NCBI GenBank assembly: GCA_025933895.1
Contig: JAICZB010000020.1
Coordinates: 1-16,674 of the forward strand
Origin: Thermoleophilia bacterium
Lineage (GTDB): Bacteria > Actinomycetota > Thermoleophilia > Gaiellales > Gaiellaceae
Direction of reading: 5' to 3'
Length of the DNA: 16,674 nt
Part shown: positions 8,501 through 15,678 of the stretch, one piece after another
Numbering within the stretch: the stretch's first letter is position 1
Layout of the letters: the number at the start of each line of letters is the position of its first letter
The notes under the pieces: model-generated
Database searches by the model: none
What the model was told of the DNA's origin: nothing
The model's input: the letters and a program-made list of their open reading frames with translations, nothing else
Program-made: the position numbers and the translations under genes

Positions 8501-9889
8501 GAGGACGTTCTCGAGCTGCGCGCGCGAGAGGTCGGCGAAGGGATAGGCGCGGCGGACGAGCCCGTGCAGCTCCGCGACCTCGATCTCCTCGTCGGCGCAG
8601 ATCGCGACGACGTGCTGCGCGAGCACGTCGAGCGGGTTGCGCGGGATCTGCGTCTCCTCGATCAGACCCTCCCGCATCCGCTGCGCGACGACCGCCGACT
8701 CGAGCAGGTCTGCGCGGAACTTGGGGAAGATCCGGCCGCGCGAGACCTCGCCGAGCGAGTGGCCGGCGCGGCCGATGCGCTGCAGTCCGCGCGCCACCGA
8801 CTTCGGCGACTCGACCTGGATCACGAGGTCGACGGCGCCCATGTCGATGCCGAGCTCGAGCGATGACGTCGCGACGAGGCACGGGATCCGGCCGGCCTTC
8901 AGGTCCTCCTCGATCTGCGTCCGCTGCTCGCGCGCCAGGGAGCCGTGGTGGGCTCTCGCGATCTCCTCCTCCGCCAGCTCGTTGAGCCGCAGCGCGAGCC
9001 GCTCGGCGAGACGCCGGTTGTTGACGAAGACGATCGTCGAGCGGTGCGCCCGGACGAGCTCGACGAGAGCCGGATAGATGGAGGGCCAGATCGAGCGCGG
9101 CTCGTGGCCCTCGTCCCTCGCCTCGCCCGGGAGCGCCGCTAGGCGCTCGGTCTTCCCGCCGGGCGTCGGCGGCTTTGCCGGCGACGCTTCCAGCCTGGGC
9201 TCGCGCATGTCCTCGACAGGCACGACCACCTCGAGGTCGAGCTCCTTCGCCACGCCCGCGTCGACGAGCTCGATCGAGCGACCCCCGGACACGAAGCGAC
9301 CGATCTCCTCGAGCGGCCGTTGCGTCGCCGACAGCCCGATCCGCTGCACCGGCTGCGCCGCGAGCGCGTCGAGCCGCTCGACCGAGAGCGCGAGGTGGGC
9401 GCCGCGCTTCGTCCCGGCGACCGCGTGCACCTCGTCGAGGATCAGCGTGTCGACGCTCCGCAGCAGCTCACGGGCGCGCGAGGTGAGCAGGAGGAAGAGC
9501 GACTCGGGCGTCGTGATCAGGATGTCCGGCGGCTCGCGCAGCATCGCGGCGCGCTCCTTCTGCGGCGTGTCGCCGGTGCGGACCGCGACGCGGAGCTCGG
9601 AGCGGAGACCGGCGAGCGGGCCGCGGAGGTTCCGCTCGACGTCGTAGTTGAGCGCCTTGAGCGGCGAGACGTAGAGGACGCGGAGGCCGGTCCCGGGCGT
9701 CGTGGTCAAGCGGTCGATCGCCGAGAGGAACGCCGCGAGCGTCTTTCCGGAGCCGGTCGGCGCCTGGATGAGGACGTGGCCGCCGCCCGCGATCGCCGGC
9801 CAGCCCTGCTCCTGGGCAGGCGTCGGCGCGGCGAAGTTCCGCTCGAACCAGGCACGCGTCTCCGGCCGGAAAGCCGCGAACGGATCCAC
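5600..9889 (-). CDS. lhr: Lhr-type ATP-dependent DNA helicase (DEVH box, large C-terminal region)
   Basis: 1429-residue superfamily-2 helicase, slightly shorter than the roughly 1500-residue Lhr proteins of mycobacteria and E. coli. Motifs in order: PTPAQEQGW near the N terminus (Q motif-like), Walker A APTGSGKT (43-50), TTPESL, DEVH (152-155), SAT (187-189), HHGSLAREQR, TSSLELGIDMG (341-351) and QRIGRAGHSLG (370-380). Together these are characteristic of Lhr. The Lhr-core winged-helix and beta-barrel regions and a long C-terminal domain follow. Lhr is a 3'-5' ATP-driven translocase that unwinds RNA:DNA hybrids and is linked to mutagen-induced repair. The C-terminal domain of E. coli Lhr has been reported to act as a uracil-DNA glycosylase; whether that holds here cannot be seen. 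The GTG at 9889 follows a TACCCT element by 6 nt. A small membrane gene follows 29 bp downstream, and a Nei gene lies further along on the same strand. Confidence 0.94.
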   Translation of the reverse strand: MDPFAAFRPETRAWFERNFAAPTPAQEQGWPAIAGGGHVLIQAPTGSGKTLAAFLSAIDRLTTTPGTGLRVLYVSPLKALNYDVERNLRGPLAGLRSELRVAVRTGDTPQKERAAMLREPPDILITTPESLFLLLTSRARELLRSVDTLILDEVHAVAGTKRGAHLALSVERLDALAAQPVQRIGLSATQRPLEEIGRFVSGGRSIELVDAGVAKELDLEVVVPVEDMREPRLEASPAKPPTPGGKTERLAALPGEARDEGHEPRSIWPSIYPALVELVRAHRSTIVFVNNRRLAERLALRLNELAEEEIARAHHGSLAREQRTQIEEDLKAGRIPCLVATSSLELGIDMGAVDLVIQVESPKSVARGLQRIGRAGHSLGEVSRGRIFPKFRADLLESAVVAQRMREGLIEETQIPRNPLDVLAQHVVAICADEEIEVAELHGLVRRAYPFADLSRAQLENVLDMLAGRYPSDEFAELRPRIVWDRTAGILRGRPGARRLAVTNAGTIPDRGLFGVFIAGSEPASRVGELDEEMVYEARAGQVIVLGASSWRIEEIGRDRVLVSPAPGVPGAVPFWKGEGVGRPYELGEAIGRFARELLAQREPEVPDLDERAQRNLVAFLREQERATGALPSDRTVIVERFRDEIGDWRVCILAPFGARVHAPWAMAVGARLRESLGLEVQSIWSDDGIAFHLPDADSPPATDLLVLDPEELEELVLAEVGQSALFGARFRENAARALLIPRRRPGERTPLWQQRLKAQGLLQVARKYSSFPIVLETYRECLQDVFDLPALKRLLARLRARELDLVDVETASASPFASSLLFDYIATYMYEDDTPPAERRAQALSLDRDLLRELLGQEELRELIDPGALAEVEASLRPFPQDPERLHDLLRLRGDLSAGEFDEAHAAILEAERRAIRVRIAGRERLAAAEDAGRYRDALGVVPPSGLPSVFLEPVPDALRSLVARWARGRGPFTTAEASAWFGVDVEEELRELERDEKLVRGELRPGGTEREWCDPDVLRRLRRASLAALRREVEPVEQAALGRFLPSWQGIDRRASLREALVPLQGLALPVALWEAEVLPRRVPDYRPEQLDQLCASGELIWVGAGLDRVALFFRDDAALLGRPSAAPEPEGNAHEAIRAALAGGALFWDGLLATGLDAETALPALWDLVWSGEVTNDSWSPLRAERRYQPPRPDRRARRFSRARVHRPTATQGRWSLAAQLFVGGEPDRRALAELLLERHGVVTRDAVRAEGIPGGYAAVYGELRALETLGSCRRGYFVEGLGGAQFALGGAVERLRELRPRDGEEPEPLVLAAADPAQPYGAVIPWPKRAGARAARVAGAHVVLLGGEPALYVERGGRSLVPLREPEEEWLRPALAALVSFVKRGGAKRLAVERFDGEPVAETLVMPLLVEAGFLAGPRRAVLRA

Positions 9890-9912
9890 GTGAGCAGGGT
9901 AACTTCCCAGCC
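9890..9912. promoter_or_regulatory. Bidirectional promoter, lhr / DUF1028 gene
   Basis: A 23-bp gap between divergent GTG starts. On the plus strand TAACTT (9900-9905) leaves 7 nt before the GTG at 9913. On the minus strand TACCCT (9901-9896) leaves 6 nt before the GTG at 9889. The two hexamers share the TA at 9900-9901. No Shine-Dalgarno is present on either side. Gap length and arrangement match 544-566. Inferred from spacing. Confidence 0.45.
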
Positions 9913-10773
9913 GTGACCTACTCGATCGTCGGGCGGGACGAAGCGAGCGGCGAGCTCGGCGTCGCCGTGCAGTCGCGGGCGTTCGGTGTGGGCTTCTGCG
10001 CCTGGGCGCGGCCGGGCGTCGGCGCGGTGGCGACGCAGTCGTTCACCGAGCGCGGCTACGGCCCGCGCGGGCTCGACCTGCTCGCGGCCGGCGAGGCCCC
10101 TCGGGACACTCTCGCACAGTTGGTGGAGGCGGACGAGCAGCGCGATTTCCGCCAGGTCGCCTTCCTCACCGCCGACGGGCGCACGGCCGCGCACACGGGA
10201 GATGCCTGCATTCCCGACTGCGGCCACGTCGAACGTCCCGGAGTCTCGGCGCAGGGCAACATGCTCGCGTCGGCGACGGTCTGGGACGCCGCTGCGGACA
10301 CGTTCGAAGCGACGACCGGCCCGCTCGCCGAGCGGCTGCTCGCGGCGCTCGACGCTGCGGAGGCAGCAGGCGGCGACTTCCGCGGGCGCGAGAGCGCGGC
10401 GCTGATCGTCGTCTCCGGCGACAGGGAGGAGGAACCGTGGGAACGCGTCTTCGACCTCCGCGTCGACAACCACGCAGAGCCGCTGCAGGAGCTGCGGCGC
10501 CTGCACGGGATCGCCGCCGCCTACCGAAGGCGACGCGACTTCGGCGAGCAGACAGACCTCGAAGCCGAGGTCGAGCTCGCGCGCTCGGCCGGGCTCCCCG
10601 AGGACCAGGTCGCGGTCACCGCAGCGGTAATCGCCGTCGCGCACGGCGACCTCGACGGGGCCGCAGCATGGCTGCGTCCGACCGGCTCTTCCGACCCCCG
10701 TTGGCGCGAGGCGCTCGACCGGTACGTCCGGCTCGGCTTCATCCCGCCGGGGGTCCTCGACCGCCTCGGCTGA
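9913..10773 (+). CDS. DUF1028 family protein (Ntn-hydrolase-like), with a helical C-terminal extension
   Basis: 286-residue protein starting MTYSIVGRDEASGELGVAVQSRAFGVG, then GVGAVATQSF, GLDLLAAGEAP, RQVAFLTADGRTAAHTGDACI, SAQGNML and AALIVVSGDREEE. These are the ordered signatures of DUF1028, a family placed in the Ntn-hydrolase superfamily and of unproven substrate. If Met1 is removed, Thr2 would be the N-terminal nucleophile; this is inference from the fold. Residues from about 185 on are mostly alpha-helical and acidic/Arg-rich (RRRRDFGEQTDLEAEVELARSAG), possibly a TPR-like or peptide-contact segment. There is no signal peptide, so it is probably cytoplasmic. The GTG start at 9913 gives the family's typical M-T-Y/F-S N terminus. 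It is the first gene of a co-directional run; the cyclase gene begins 18 bp after its stop. Confidence 0.85.
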   Translation: MTYSIVGRDEASGELGVAVQSRAFGVGFCAWARPGVGAVATQSFTERGYGPRGLDLLAAGEAPRDTLAQLVEADEQRDFRQVAFLTADGRTAAHTGDACIPDCGHVERPGVSAQGNMLASATVWDAAADTFEATTGPLAERLLAALDAAEAAGGDFRGRESAALIVVSGDREEEPWERVFDLRVDNHAEPLQELRRLHGIAAAYRRRRDFGEQTDLEAEVELARSAGLPEDQVAVTAAVIAVAHGDLDGAAAWLRPTGSSDPRWREALDRYVRLGFIPPGVLDRLG

Positions 10774-10791
10774 GAGGTCTACGGTACGGGG

Positions 10792-13700
10792 ATGGCCACC
10801 TGTCCTGCGTGCGGGCAGGAGAATCCGGACGGCTTCCGGCTCTGCGGGATGTGCGGGGCCGCGCTCTCGCCTGCGGTCGCGCGAGAGGAGAGGAAGGTCG
10901 TGACGATCCTCTTCACCGATCTCGTCGGCTCGACGGCACGCGCGGAGGGGCTCGACCCCGAAGACGTCCGCGCCACGCTGTCCAGCTACTACACGCAGCT
11001 CCGCGCCGAGCTCGAACGGCACGGCGGCACGGTCGAGAAGTTCATCGGCGACGCCGTCATGGCCGTCTTCGGCGCGCCTGTCGCGCACGAGGACGACCCG
11101 GAGCGTGCGGTGCGGGCGGCGCTTGCGATCCGCGACTCGATCGGCGACGAGCTCCAGATCCGCACCGCCGTCAACACCGGCGAGGCGCTCGTCGCGCTCG
11201 GTGCGAGGCCCGGCGAGGGCGACGCGATGGTGGCCGGCGACGTCGTCAATACCGCCGCGCGGCTCCAGAGCTCCGCGCCCGTCAACGGGATCCTCGTCGG
11301 CGAGGGGACGTACCGCGCCACCCGCCACGCGATCGAGTACCGCGAGGCGCCGCCTGTCGAGGCCAAGGGCAAGGCGGAGCCGATCATCGTGTGGGAGGCG
11401 GTCGGCGCCCGCGCGCGCTTCGGCAGCGACGTCGAGCAGAAGCTGCGGACACCGCTCGTCGGGCGCGAGCGCGAGCGAAGCCTGCTCGCCGACGCCTTCG
11501 AGCGCGCGCGCACGGAGCAGTCCGCCCAGCTGGTGACGCTCGTCGGAGTCCCCGGAATCGGGAAGAGCCGGCTCGTCGCCGAGCTGTTCCAGATCACCGA
11601 CGCGGACGAGGAGATCATCTCCTGGCGACAGGGCCGGTCTCTCCCCTACGGCGAGCGCGTGAGCTTCTGGGCGCTCGGCGAGATCGTCAAGGCCCACGCC
11701 GGGATCCTCGAGTCCGACGACACGGCGGCCGCGGAGGAGAAGCTCGTAGGCATGGTCGGGGCACTCACCGAGGACGAGCGGGAGCGGGAGTGGCTGGCCC
11801 GGCACACGCGTCCGCTCGTCGGGCTCGAGGGCGCGGAACGCGCCGAGCGCGAGGAGGCGTTCGCGGCCTGGCGCCGGCTGCTCGAGGCGGCCGCGGAGCA
11901 GCGCCCGCTGATCCTCGTGTTCGAGGATCTCCACTGGGCCGACGACGGGCTGCTCGACTTCGTCGACCACCTCGCCGACTGGGCGACGACGGTCCCGCTC
12001 CTCATCGTCGGCACGGCTAGGCCCGAGCTGCTCGACCGGAGGCCCGGCTGGGGCGGCGGCAAGCGCAACGCGTTCACCCTCTCGATCGGCGCGCTGACGA
12101 ACGAGGAGACGGCCGTCCTGCTCCAGCGGCTGCTCGACCGGGCCGTGCTGGACGCAGACGCGCAGCAGGCGGTGCTGCGGCGCGCGGAGGGGAATCCGCT
12201 CTACGCCGAGGAGTACGCGCGGATGCTCGCCGAGCACGGCGCCGGCGAGTTGCAGCTCCCGGAGACCGTGCAGGGATTGATCGCTGCGCGCATCGACGGG
12301 CTCGCACCGGACGAGAAGGCGCTCCTGCAGCACGCGTCCGTGATCGGCAAGGTCTTCTGGCCGGGAGCGCTCGACGGCGCTGACGACCGGATCCTCCACG
12401 CGCTCGAGCGGAAGGAGTTCACGCGCCGCGACCGCCGCTCGTCGATCGGCGGCGAGACGCAGTACGCCTTCCTCCATGCGCTCGTCCGGGACGTCGCCTA
12501 CGGCCAGATGCCGCGCTCGGAGCGCGTCGAGAAGCATCGGCGAGTGGCGGAGTGGCTTTCGTCCCTGGCGGGCGACCGCACTGAGGACCTCGCGGAGATG
12601 CTCGCCCACCATTACCACGAGGCACTCTCCCTCGCAGAGGCGGCCGGCCTCGACACGGCCGCGCTCCGAGCGCCTGCCCGGAAGGCGTTCGCGGAGGGGG
12701 CGCACCGCGCGCTGTCCCTGGGGGCCGGCTCCGCGGCACACCAACTATCGCGTGAGGCACTCGAGCTGACCGATGCGGACGATCCCCAGCGTCCGCACCT
12801 CCAGCTCGTCGCCGCCTACGCCGGGCGCCTGATCGGCAGCGACGATGCTGCCGAGCTGCTCGAGCCTGCCATCGAGGCGTTCGTGGCTCAGGGAGACCCG
12901 GGTCGGGCCGCAGAGGCCGGCGTTCTCCTCGGGAGCGATCTCTTCTATCGCGGCGATATCGCCTCAGTGCGGGAAGTCCGGGATCGAGCCCTCGAGCTCG
13001 CATCGGCAGCTCCACCATCCGCGGCCGTCGGACGCGCGATTGCCAGCGCGGCCCGCTCCAAGCTCGTGATCGACCGGGACTTCGAGAGCGGGATCGCCCT
13101 CGCCCGCCAGGCACTCTCGCTCGCAGACGACGCCGAGGACCACGAAACGGCCGCCGTCTGCCTGAACACGCTCGGCATGGCCCGAGTCCTCTCCGGCGAC
13201 GTCGACGGAATCGACGACCTCGAGCAGAGCGTCGAACGGGCTGCGCTCGGCGCCTCGGTCTTTCATCTCCACAGCGCCCTCAACAACCTCGCGAACACGC
13301 TCCGGATCGCCGGACGGCTCGCCGAATCATCCGACCGCTTGTACGAGGCGCGGTCCCTGTGCGAGCGCTACGGGTTCGAAAGCGCGCTCTCCTGGAACGA
13401 CGCGGAGCTCGTGTACGACAGCTTCTACCACGGCGACTTCGAGAACGTCGTCACGCGGGCGAACGCGTTTCTGGCCGGCGGCCACGGCGGCGCCGCATAC
13501 CAGGAGCGAAGTGTCTTCGCCACGCGCGGATTCGTACTGGCGGCGCGTGGGGAGATCGACGACGGGATTGCGGACGCCGAACAGGCTCTCGCCGCCACAC
13601 GGGAAGGCGGCGCCGACGCGCAGACCTCGCCGTTCGTCCTCACCCGTGTCGCGTATTGCTTCCGGGTCGCCGGCCGGAACGCGGAAGCCGACGAACTGCT

Positions 13701-14037
13701 CGCCGAGGTGCTCACGGGCTCCGTGGACGAAGACGTCTCCGAATTGCCGCTGGCGCTCGTCGAGCTCGACCGCGGGCAGGAGTACCTCGAGCTCATGGAC
13801 GGGAAGGCCGGCTACGTCTTTCTCGAGGCGGGACGCGTCGCCTCCTCCGGTGAGCTCGTCCGCGCGTCGGAGATCTACGGCTCGATCGGAGCTCGGTTCC
13901 CCGAGGCGTGGGCCGGGCTCCTCGCAGCCGAGCGCGGCGACTCCTCGCGCCTGGACGCCGCGCTCGCGTACTTCGAGGAGCAACGCGCGATGCCGTACGT
14001 CCAGCGCTGCCGCGCTCTGCTGCAGGCCTCCGCGTAG
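10792..14037 (+). CDS. Zinc-ribbon / class III nucleotidyl cyclase / AAA ATPase / TPR signalling protein
   Basis: 1081 residues, probably a multi-domain sensor-regulator that makes a cyclic nucleotide. An N-terminal zinc ribbon has Cys4, Cys7, Cys18 and Cys21. The class III cyclase domain is at about 36-200: metal Asp43 (FTDLVGSTA) and Asp87 (EKFIGDAVMAVFG), purine-contact Lys83, and transition-state Asn153 and Arg157 (VVNTAARLQ). The position that usually selects adenine (Asp or Thr, seven before the Asn) appears to be Met146. The ATPase domain has VGRERE (223-228), Walker A GVPGIGKS (252-259) and Walker B LILVFEDLHWAD (373-384). From about 600 to the end it is helical, Ala/Leu/Glu-rich TPR-like repeats. 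This is the arrangement of actinobacterial cyclase-LuxR-like proteins, but no C-terminal LuxR helix-turn-helix is seen. ATG start; a weak GGGG precedes it. It is followed 9 bp later by the HhH-GPD gene. Confidence 0.92.
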   Translation: MATCPACGQENPDGFRLCGMCGAALSPAVAREERKVVTILFTDLVGSTARAEGLDPEDVRATLSSYYTQLRAELERHGGTVEKFIGDAVMAVFGAPVAHEDDPERAVRAALAIRDSIGDELQIRTAVNTGEALVALGARPGEGDAMVAGDVVNTAARLQSSAPVNGILVGEGTYRATRHAIEYREAPPVEAKGKAEPIIVWEAVGARARFGSDVEQKLRTPLVGRERERSLLADAFERARTEQSAQLVTLVGVPGIGKSRLVAELFQITDADEEIISWRQGRSLPYGERVSFWALGEIVKAHAGILESDDTAAAEEKLVGMVGALTEDEREREWLARHTRPLVGLEGAERAEREEAFAAWRRLLEAAAEQRPLILVFEDLHWADDGLLDFVDHLADWATTVPLLIVGTARPELLDRRPGWGGGKRNAFTLSIGALTNEETAVLLQRLLDRAVLDADAQQAVLRRAEGNPLYAEEYARMLAEHGAGELQLPETVQGLIAARIDGLAPDEKALLQHASVIGKVFWPGALDGADDRILHALERKEFTRRDRRSSIGGETQYAFLHALVRDVAYGQMPRSERVEKHRRVAEWLSSLAGDRTEDLAEMLAHHYHEALSLAEAAGLDTAALRAPARKAFAEGAHRALSLGAGSAAHQLSREALELTDADDPQRPHLQLVAAYAGRLIGSDDAAELLEPAIEAFVAQGDPGRAAEAGVLLGSDLFYRGDIASVREVRDRALELASAAPPSAAVGRAIASAARSKLVIDRDFESGIALARQALSLADDAEDHETAAVCLNTLGMARVLSGDVDGIDDLEQSVERAALGASVFHLHSALNNLANTLRIAGRLAESSDRLYEARSLCERYGFESALSWNDAELVYDSFYHGDFENVVTRANAFLAGGHGGAAYQERSVFATRGFVLAARGEIDDGIADAEQALAATREGGADAQTSPFVLTRVAYCFRVAGRNAEADELLAEVLTGSVDEDVSELPLALVELDRGQEYLELMDGKAGYVFLEAGRVASSGELVRASEIYGSIGARFPEAWAGLLAAERGDSSRLDAALAYFEEQRAMPYVQRCRALLQASA

Positions 14038-14046
14038 GATCAAGGC

Positions 14047-14598
14047 ATGCCCGAGGCGCTCTGGTTCACCGAGGACGAGGCGGCGTGCCGTCTCCTCGCG
14101 GAGGATCCCTTCGCGCTGCTCGTCGGCTTCGCACTCGACCAGCAGGTGACCGTCCAGCAGGCCTTCCTCGGGCCACTGCGGCTGAAGGAGCGGCTCGGGA
14201 CGCTCGAGCCGCGCGCGGTGGCGGAGGCGGACATCGAGCCGCTCTTCCGGCAGAAGCCGGCCATCCATCGTTTCCCCGGCTCGATGGCCGGTCGGGTGCG
14301 CGAGCTGGCGGCGACCGTCGCAGACGAGTACGACGGCGACGCGTCCCGCCTCTGGAGGGAAGCGGCTGACGGAGCAGATCTCCGCGGGCGCATCTCCGCG
14401 CTGCCCGGCTTCGGCGAGATGAAGATCAAGTCGCTCGGCGCCGTGCTCGCGAAGCGCTTCGGCGTGCCGGCCGCGCAGGACCTCGTGCCCGGCCATCCGA
14501 CGCTCGGGGACGTCGACTCGCCGCAGGCGCTCGCCGACTACCAGGCGGCGAAGAAGGCACACAAGGCCGAGTGGCTGGCGTCGAAGTCCGCACGCTGA
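14047..14598 (+). CDS. HhH-GPD-type base-excision repair protein (actinobacterial family)
   Basis: 183-residue protein of the HhH-GPD glycosylase superfamily, probably acting on damaged bases. The opening MPEALWFTEDEAACRLLAED and FALLVGFALDQQVTVQQAF are characteristic of a small actinobacterial family annotated as uncharacterised HhH-GPD (I recall it as TIGR03252). The helix-hairpin-helix is LPGFGEMKIKSLGAVLAKRFG (119-139). In AlkA-type enzymes the catalytic Asp follows about 20 residues after the hairpin; the corresponding stretch here reads DLVPGHPTLGDV (145-156). Gly149-His150 stand at the usual Asp position, with Asp145 or Asp155 as possible substitutes. There is no iron-sulfur cluster motif. 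The ATG follows GGATCAAGG. The 3' end overlaps the next gene by 28 bp, so co-translation with the PLD-fold protein is likely. Family assignment is good; activity is uncertain. Confidence 0.85.
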   Translation: MPEALWFTEDEAACRLLAEDPFALLVGFALDQQVTVQQAFLGPLRLKERLGTLEPRAVAEADIEPLFRQKPAIHRFPGSMAGRVRELAATVADEYDGDASRLWREAADGADLRGRISALPGFGEMKIKSLGAVLAKRFGVPAAQDLVPGHPTLGDVDSPQALADYQAAKKAHKAEWLASKSAR

Positions 14599-15602
14599 CC
14601 GACGGCGGCCAGCCGGCCGAGCAGACGGCGCACGCCCTCGCCGAGTTCGTCGCCGCCGCGAAGCAGACGCTCGAGGTCGCGGTCTACGACTTCAACCTGC
14701 CGCCGGAGCTCGACGCGATCGTCTGCGGCGCGCTCGGCGACGCCCAGAAGCGCGGGGTCGCCGTCCGGCTCGCGTACAACCTCGACCACGCGAAGGCGGT
14801 CCCGGTGCCGCCGCCGCCGGCCACGGCTCCCGACGCGCTCGAGGCGCAGCCCTTCCCGACCGCCGCGATCCCCGGCGTTCCGGACCTCATGCACCACAAA
14901 TACGTCGTCCGCGACGCCGCCTCGGTCTGGACCGGCTCGACGAACTGGACGGCCGACTCGTGGACGCGGGAGGAAAACGTGGTCGTCACCGTCGACTCGC
15001 CGGCGATCGCGGCCCGCTACCGCGACGACTTCGAGCAGCTCTGGACGACGCGCGACGTCGCGCACAGCGGCAAGGTCGACACGGCGCCCGTCGACGGGAT
15101 GCGCGCCTGGTTCTGCCCTGGGCGCGGCGAGAAGCTCGCCCACCGGATCGCGAAGTCGATCGGCGCCGCCCGACGCCGCGTCCGGGTCGCGTCGCCCGTG
15201 ATCAGCTCGGCGCCGATCCTCGGGACGCTCGCGCAGGCCGCGTCCGACGGGAAGGTCGACATCGCCGGCGTCGTCGACGCGACGCAGATCGCCGAGGTGC
15301 TCTCGCAGTGGCACGAGAACGGGAACGCCGACTGGAAGGGGCCGCTGCTGCGGACGGTGCTCACGCGGGCGCCGTTCTCCGGCAAGCAGTCGACGCCCTA
15401 CGCCCCGGGCTCGGTGCACGACTACATGCACGCCAAGGTGACCGTCGCGGACGACACCGTCTTCGCCGGCAGCTTCAACCTCTCCCACTCGGGCGAGCTG
15501 AACGCCGAGAACGTGCTCGAGCTCGAGGACCGGGAGCTCGCCGACCGCCTGGCCGGTTTCGTCGACGAGATCCGCGGCCGCTACCCGCCCGTCCGGCTTT
15601 AG
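14571..15602 (+). CDS. Phospholipase D-fold protein with two HKD motifs
   Basis: 343-residue protein with duplicated PLD domains. HKD1 is His108-x-Lys110-x4-Asp115 (HHKYVVRDAASVWTGSTNW, with Asn125). HKD2 is His287-x-Lys289-x4-Asp294 (HAKVTVADDTVFAGSFNLS, with Asn303). Both motifs are complete, so it should form one active site with a phospho-histidine intermediate. There is no signal peptide or membrane helix, so it is likely cytoplasmic. Together with an overlapping repair gene this favours a nuclease or nucleic-acid processing role over lipid hydrolysis; the sequence alone cannot decide. A proline-rich insert (PVPPPPATAPDA, 78-89) lies before HKD1. The GTG at 14571 overlaps the HhH-GPD gene by 28 bp; no strong ribosome site is seen, and a slightly later start is possible. 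The TAG stop touches the left arm of a long inverted repeat. Confidence 0.88.
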   Translation: MAGVEVRTLTDGGQPAEQTAHALAEFVAAAKQTLEVAVYDFNLPPELDAIVCGALGDAQKRGVAVRLAYNLDHAKAVPVPPPPATAPDALEAQPFPTAAIPGVPDLMHHKYVVRDAASVWTGSTNWTADSWTREENVVVTVDSPAIAARYRDDFEQLWTTRDVAHSGKVDTAPVDGMRAWFCPGRGEKLAHRIAKSIGAARRRVRVASPVISSAPILGTLAQAASDGKVDIAGVVDATQIAEVLSQWHENGNADWKGPLLRTVLTRAPFSGKQSTPYAPGSVHDYMHAKVTVADDTVFAGSFNLSHSGELNAENVLELEDRELADRLAGFVDEIRGRYPPVRL

Positions 15603-15674
15603 AACTCGTTTCGGAATGACCACGCGCCGACCAGCGCGACCGGACAGCCCGTGCTTCATTTCGATGCGAGTTCT
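15601..15674. repeat. 74-bp imperfect inverted repeat at the PLD stop codon
   Basis: The arms at 15601-15619 and 15656-15674 are complementary at 16 of 19 positions. Two of the three exceptions are G-U wobbles (15609/15666 and 15614/15661), leaving only T-T at 15610/15665 unpaired. The 36-nt centre is GC-rich with a smaller GCGC pairing. The TAG stop of the PLD gene (15600-15602) runs into the left arm. It may serve as a terminator, but there is no T-tract directly after it. Arm length and stop-codon overlap resemble the element at 5152-5229. Confidence 0.6.
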
Positions 15675-15678
15675 TTAG

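Noticed and set aside
10437..12020. Plus-strand open frame overlapping the DUF1028 and cyclase genes
   Set aside because: Arginine-rich out-of-frame shadow with no recognisable domain.
9706..12744. Minus-strand open frame of about 1000 codons opposite the DUF1028 and cyclase genes
   Set aside because: Its composition (Arg/Leu/Asp/Val/Glu runs) is that of an antisense shadow, and the opposite strand carries clear domain motifs throughout.
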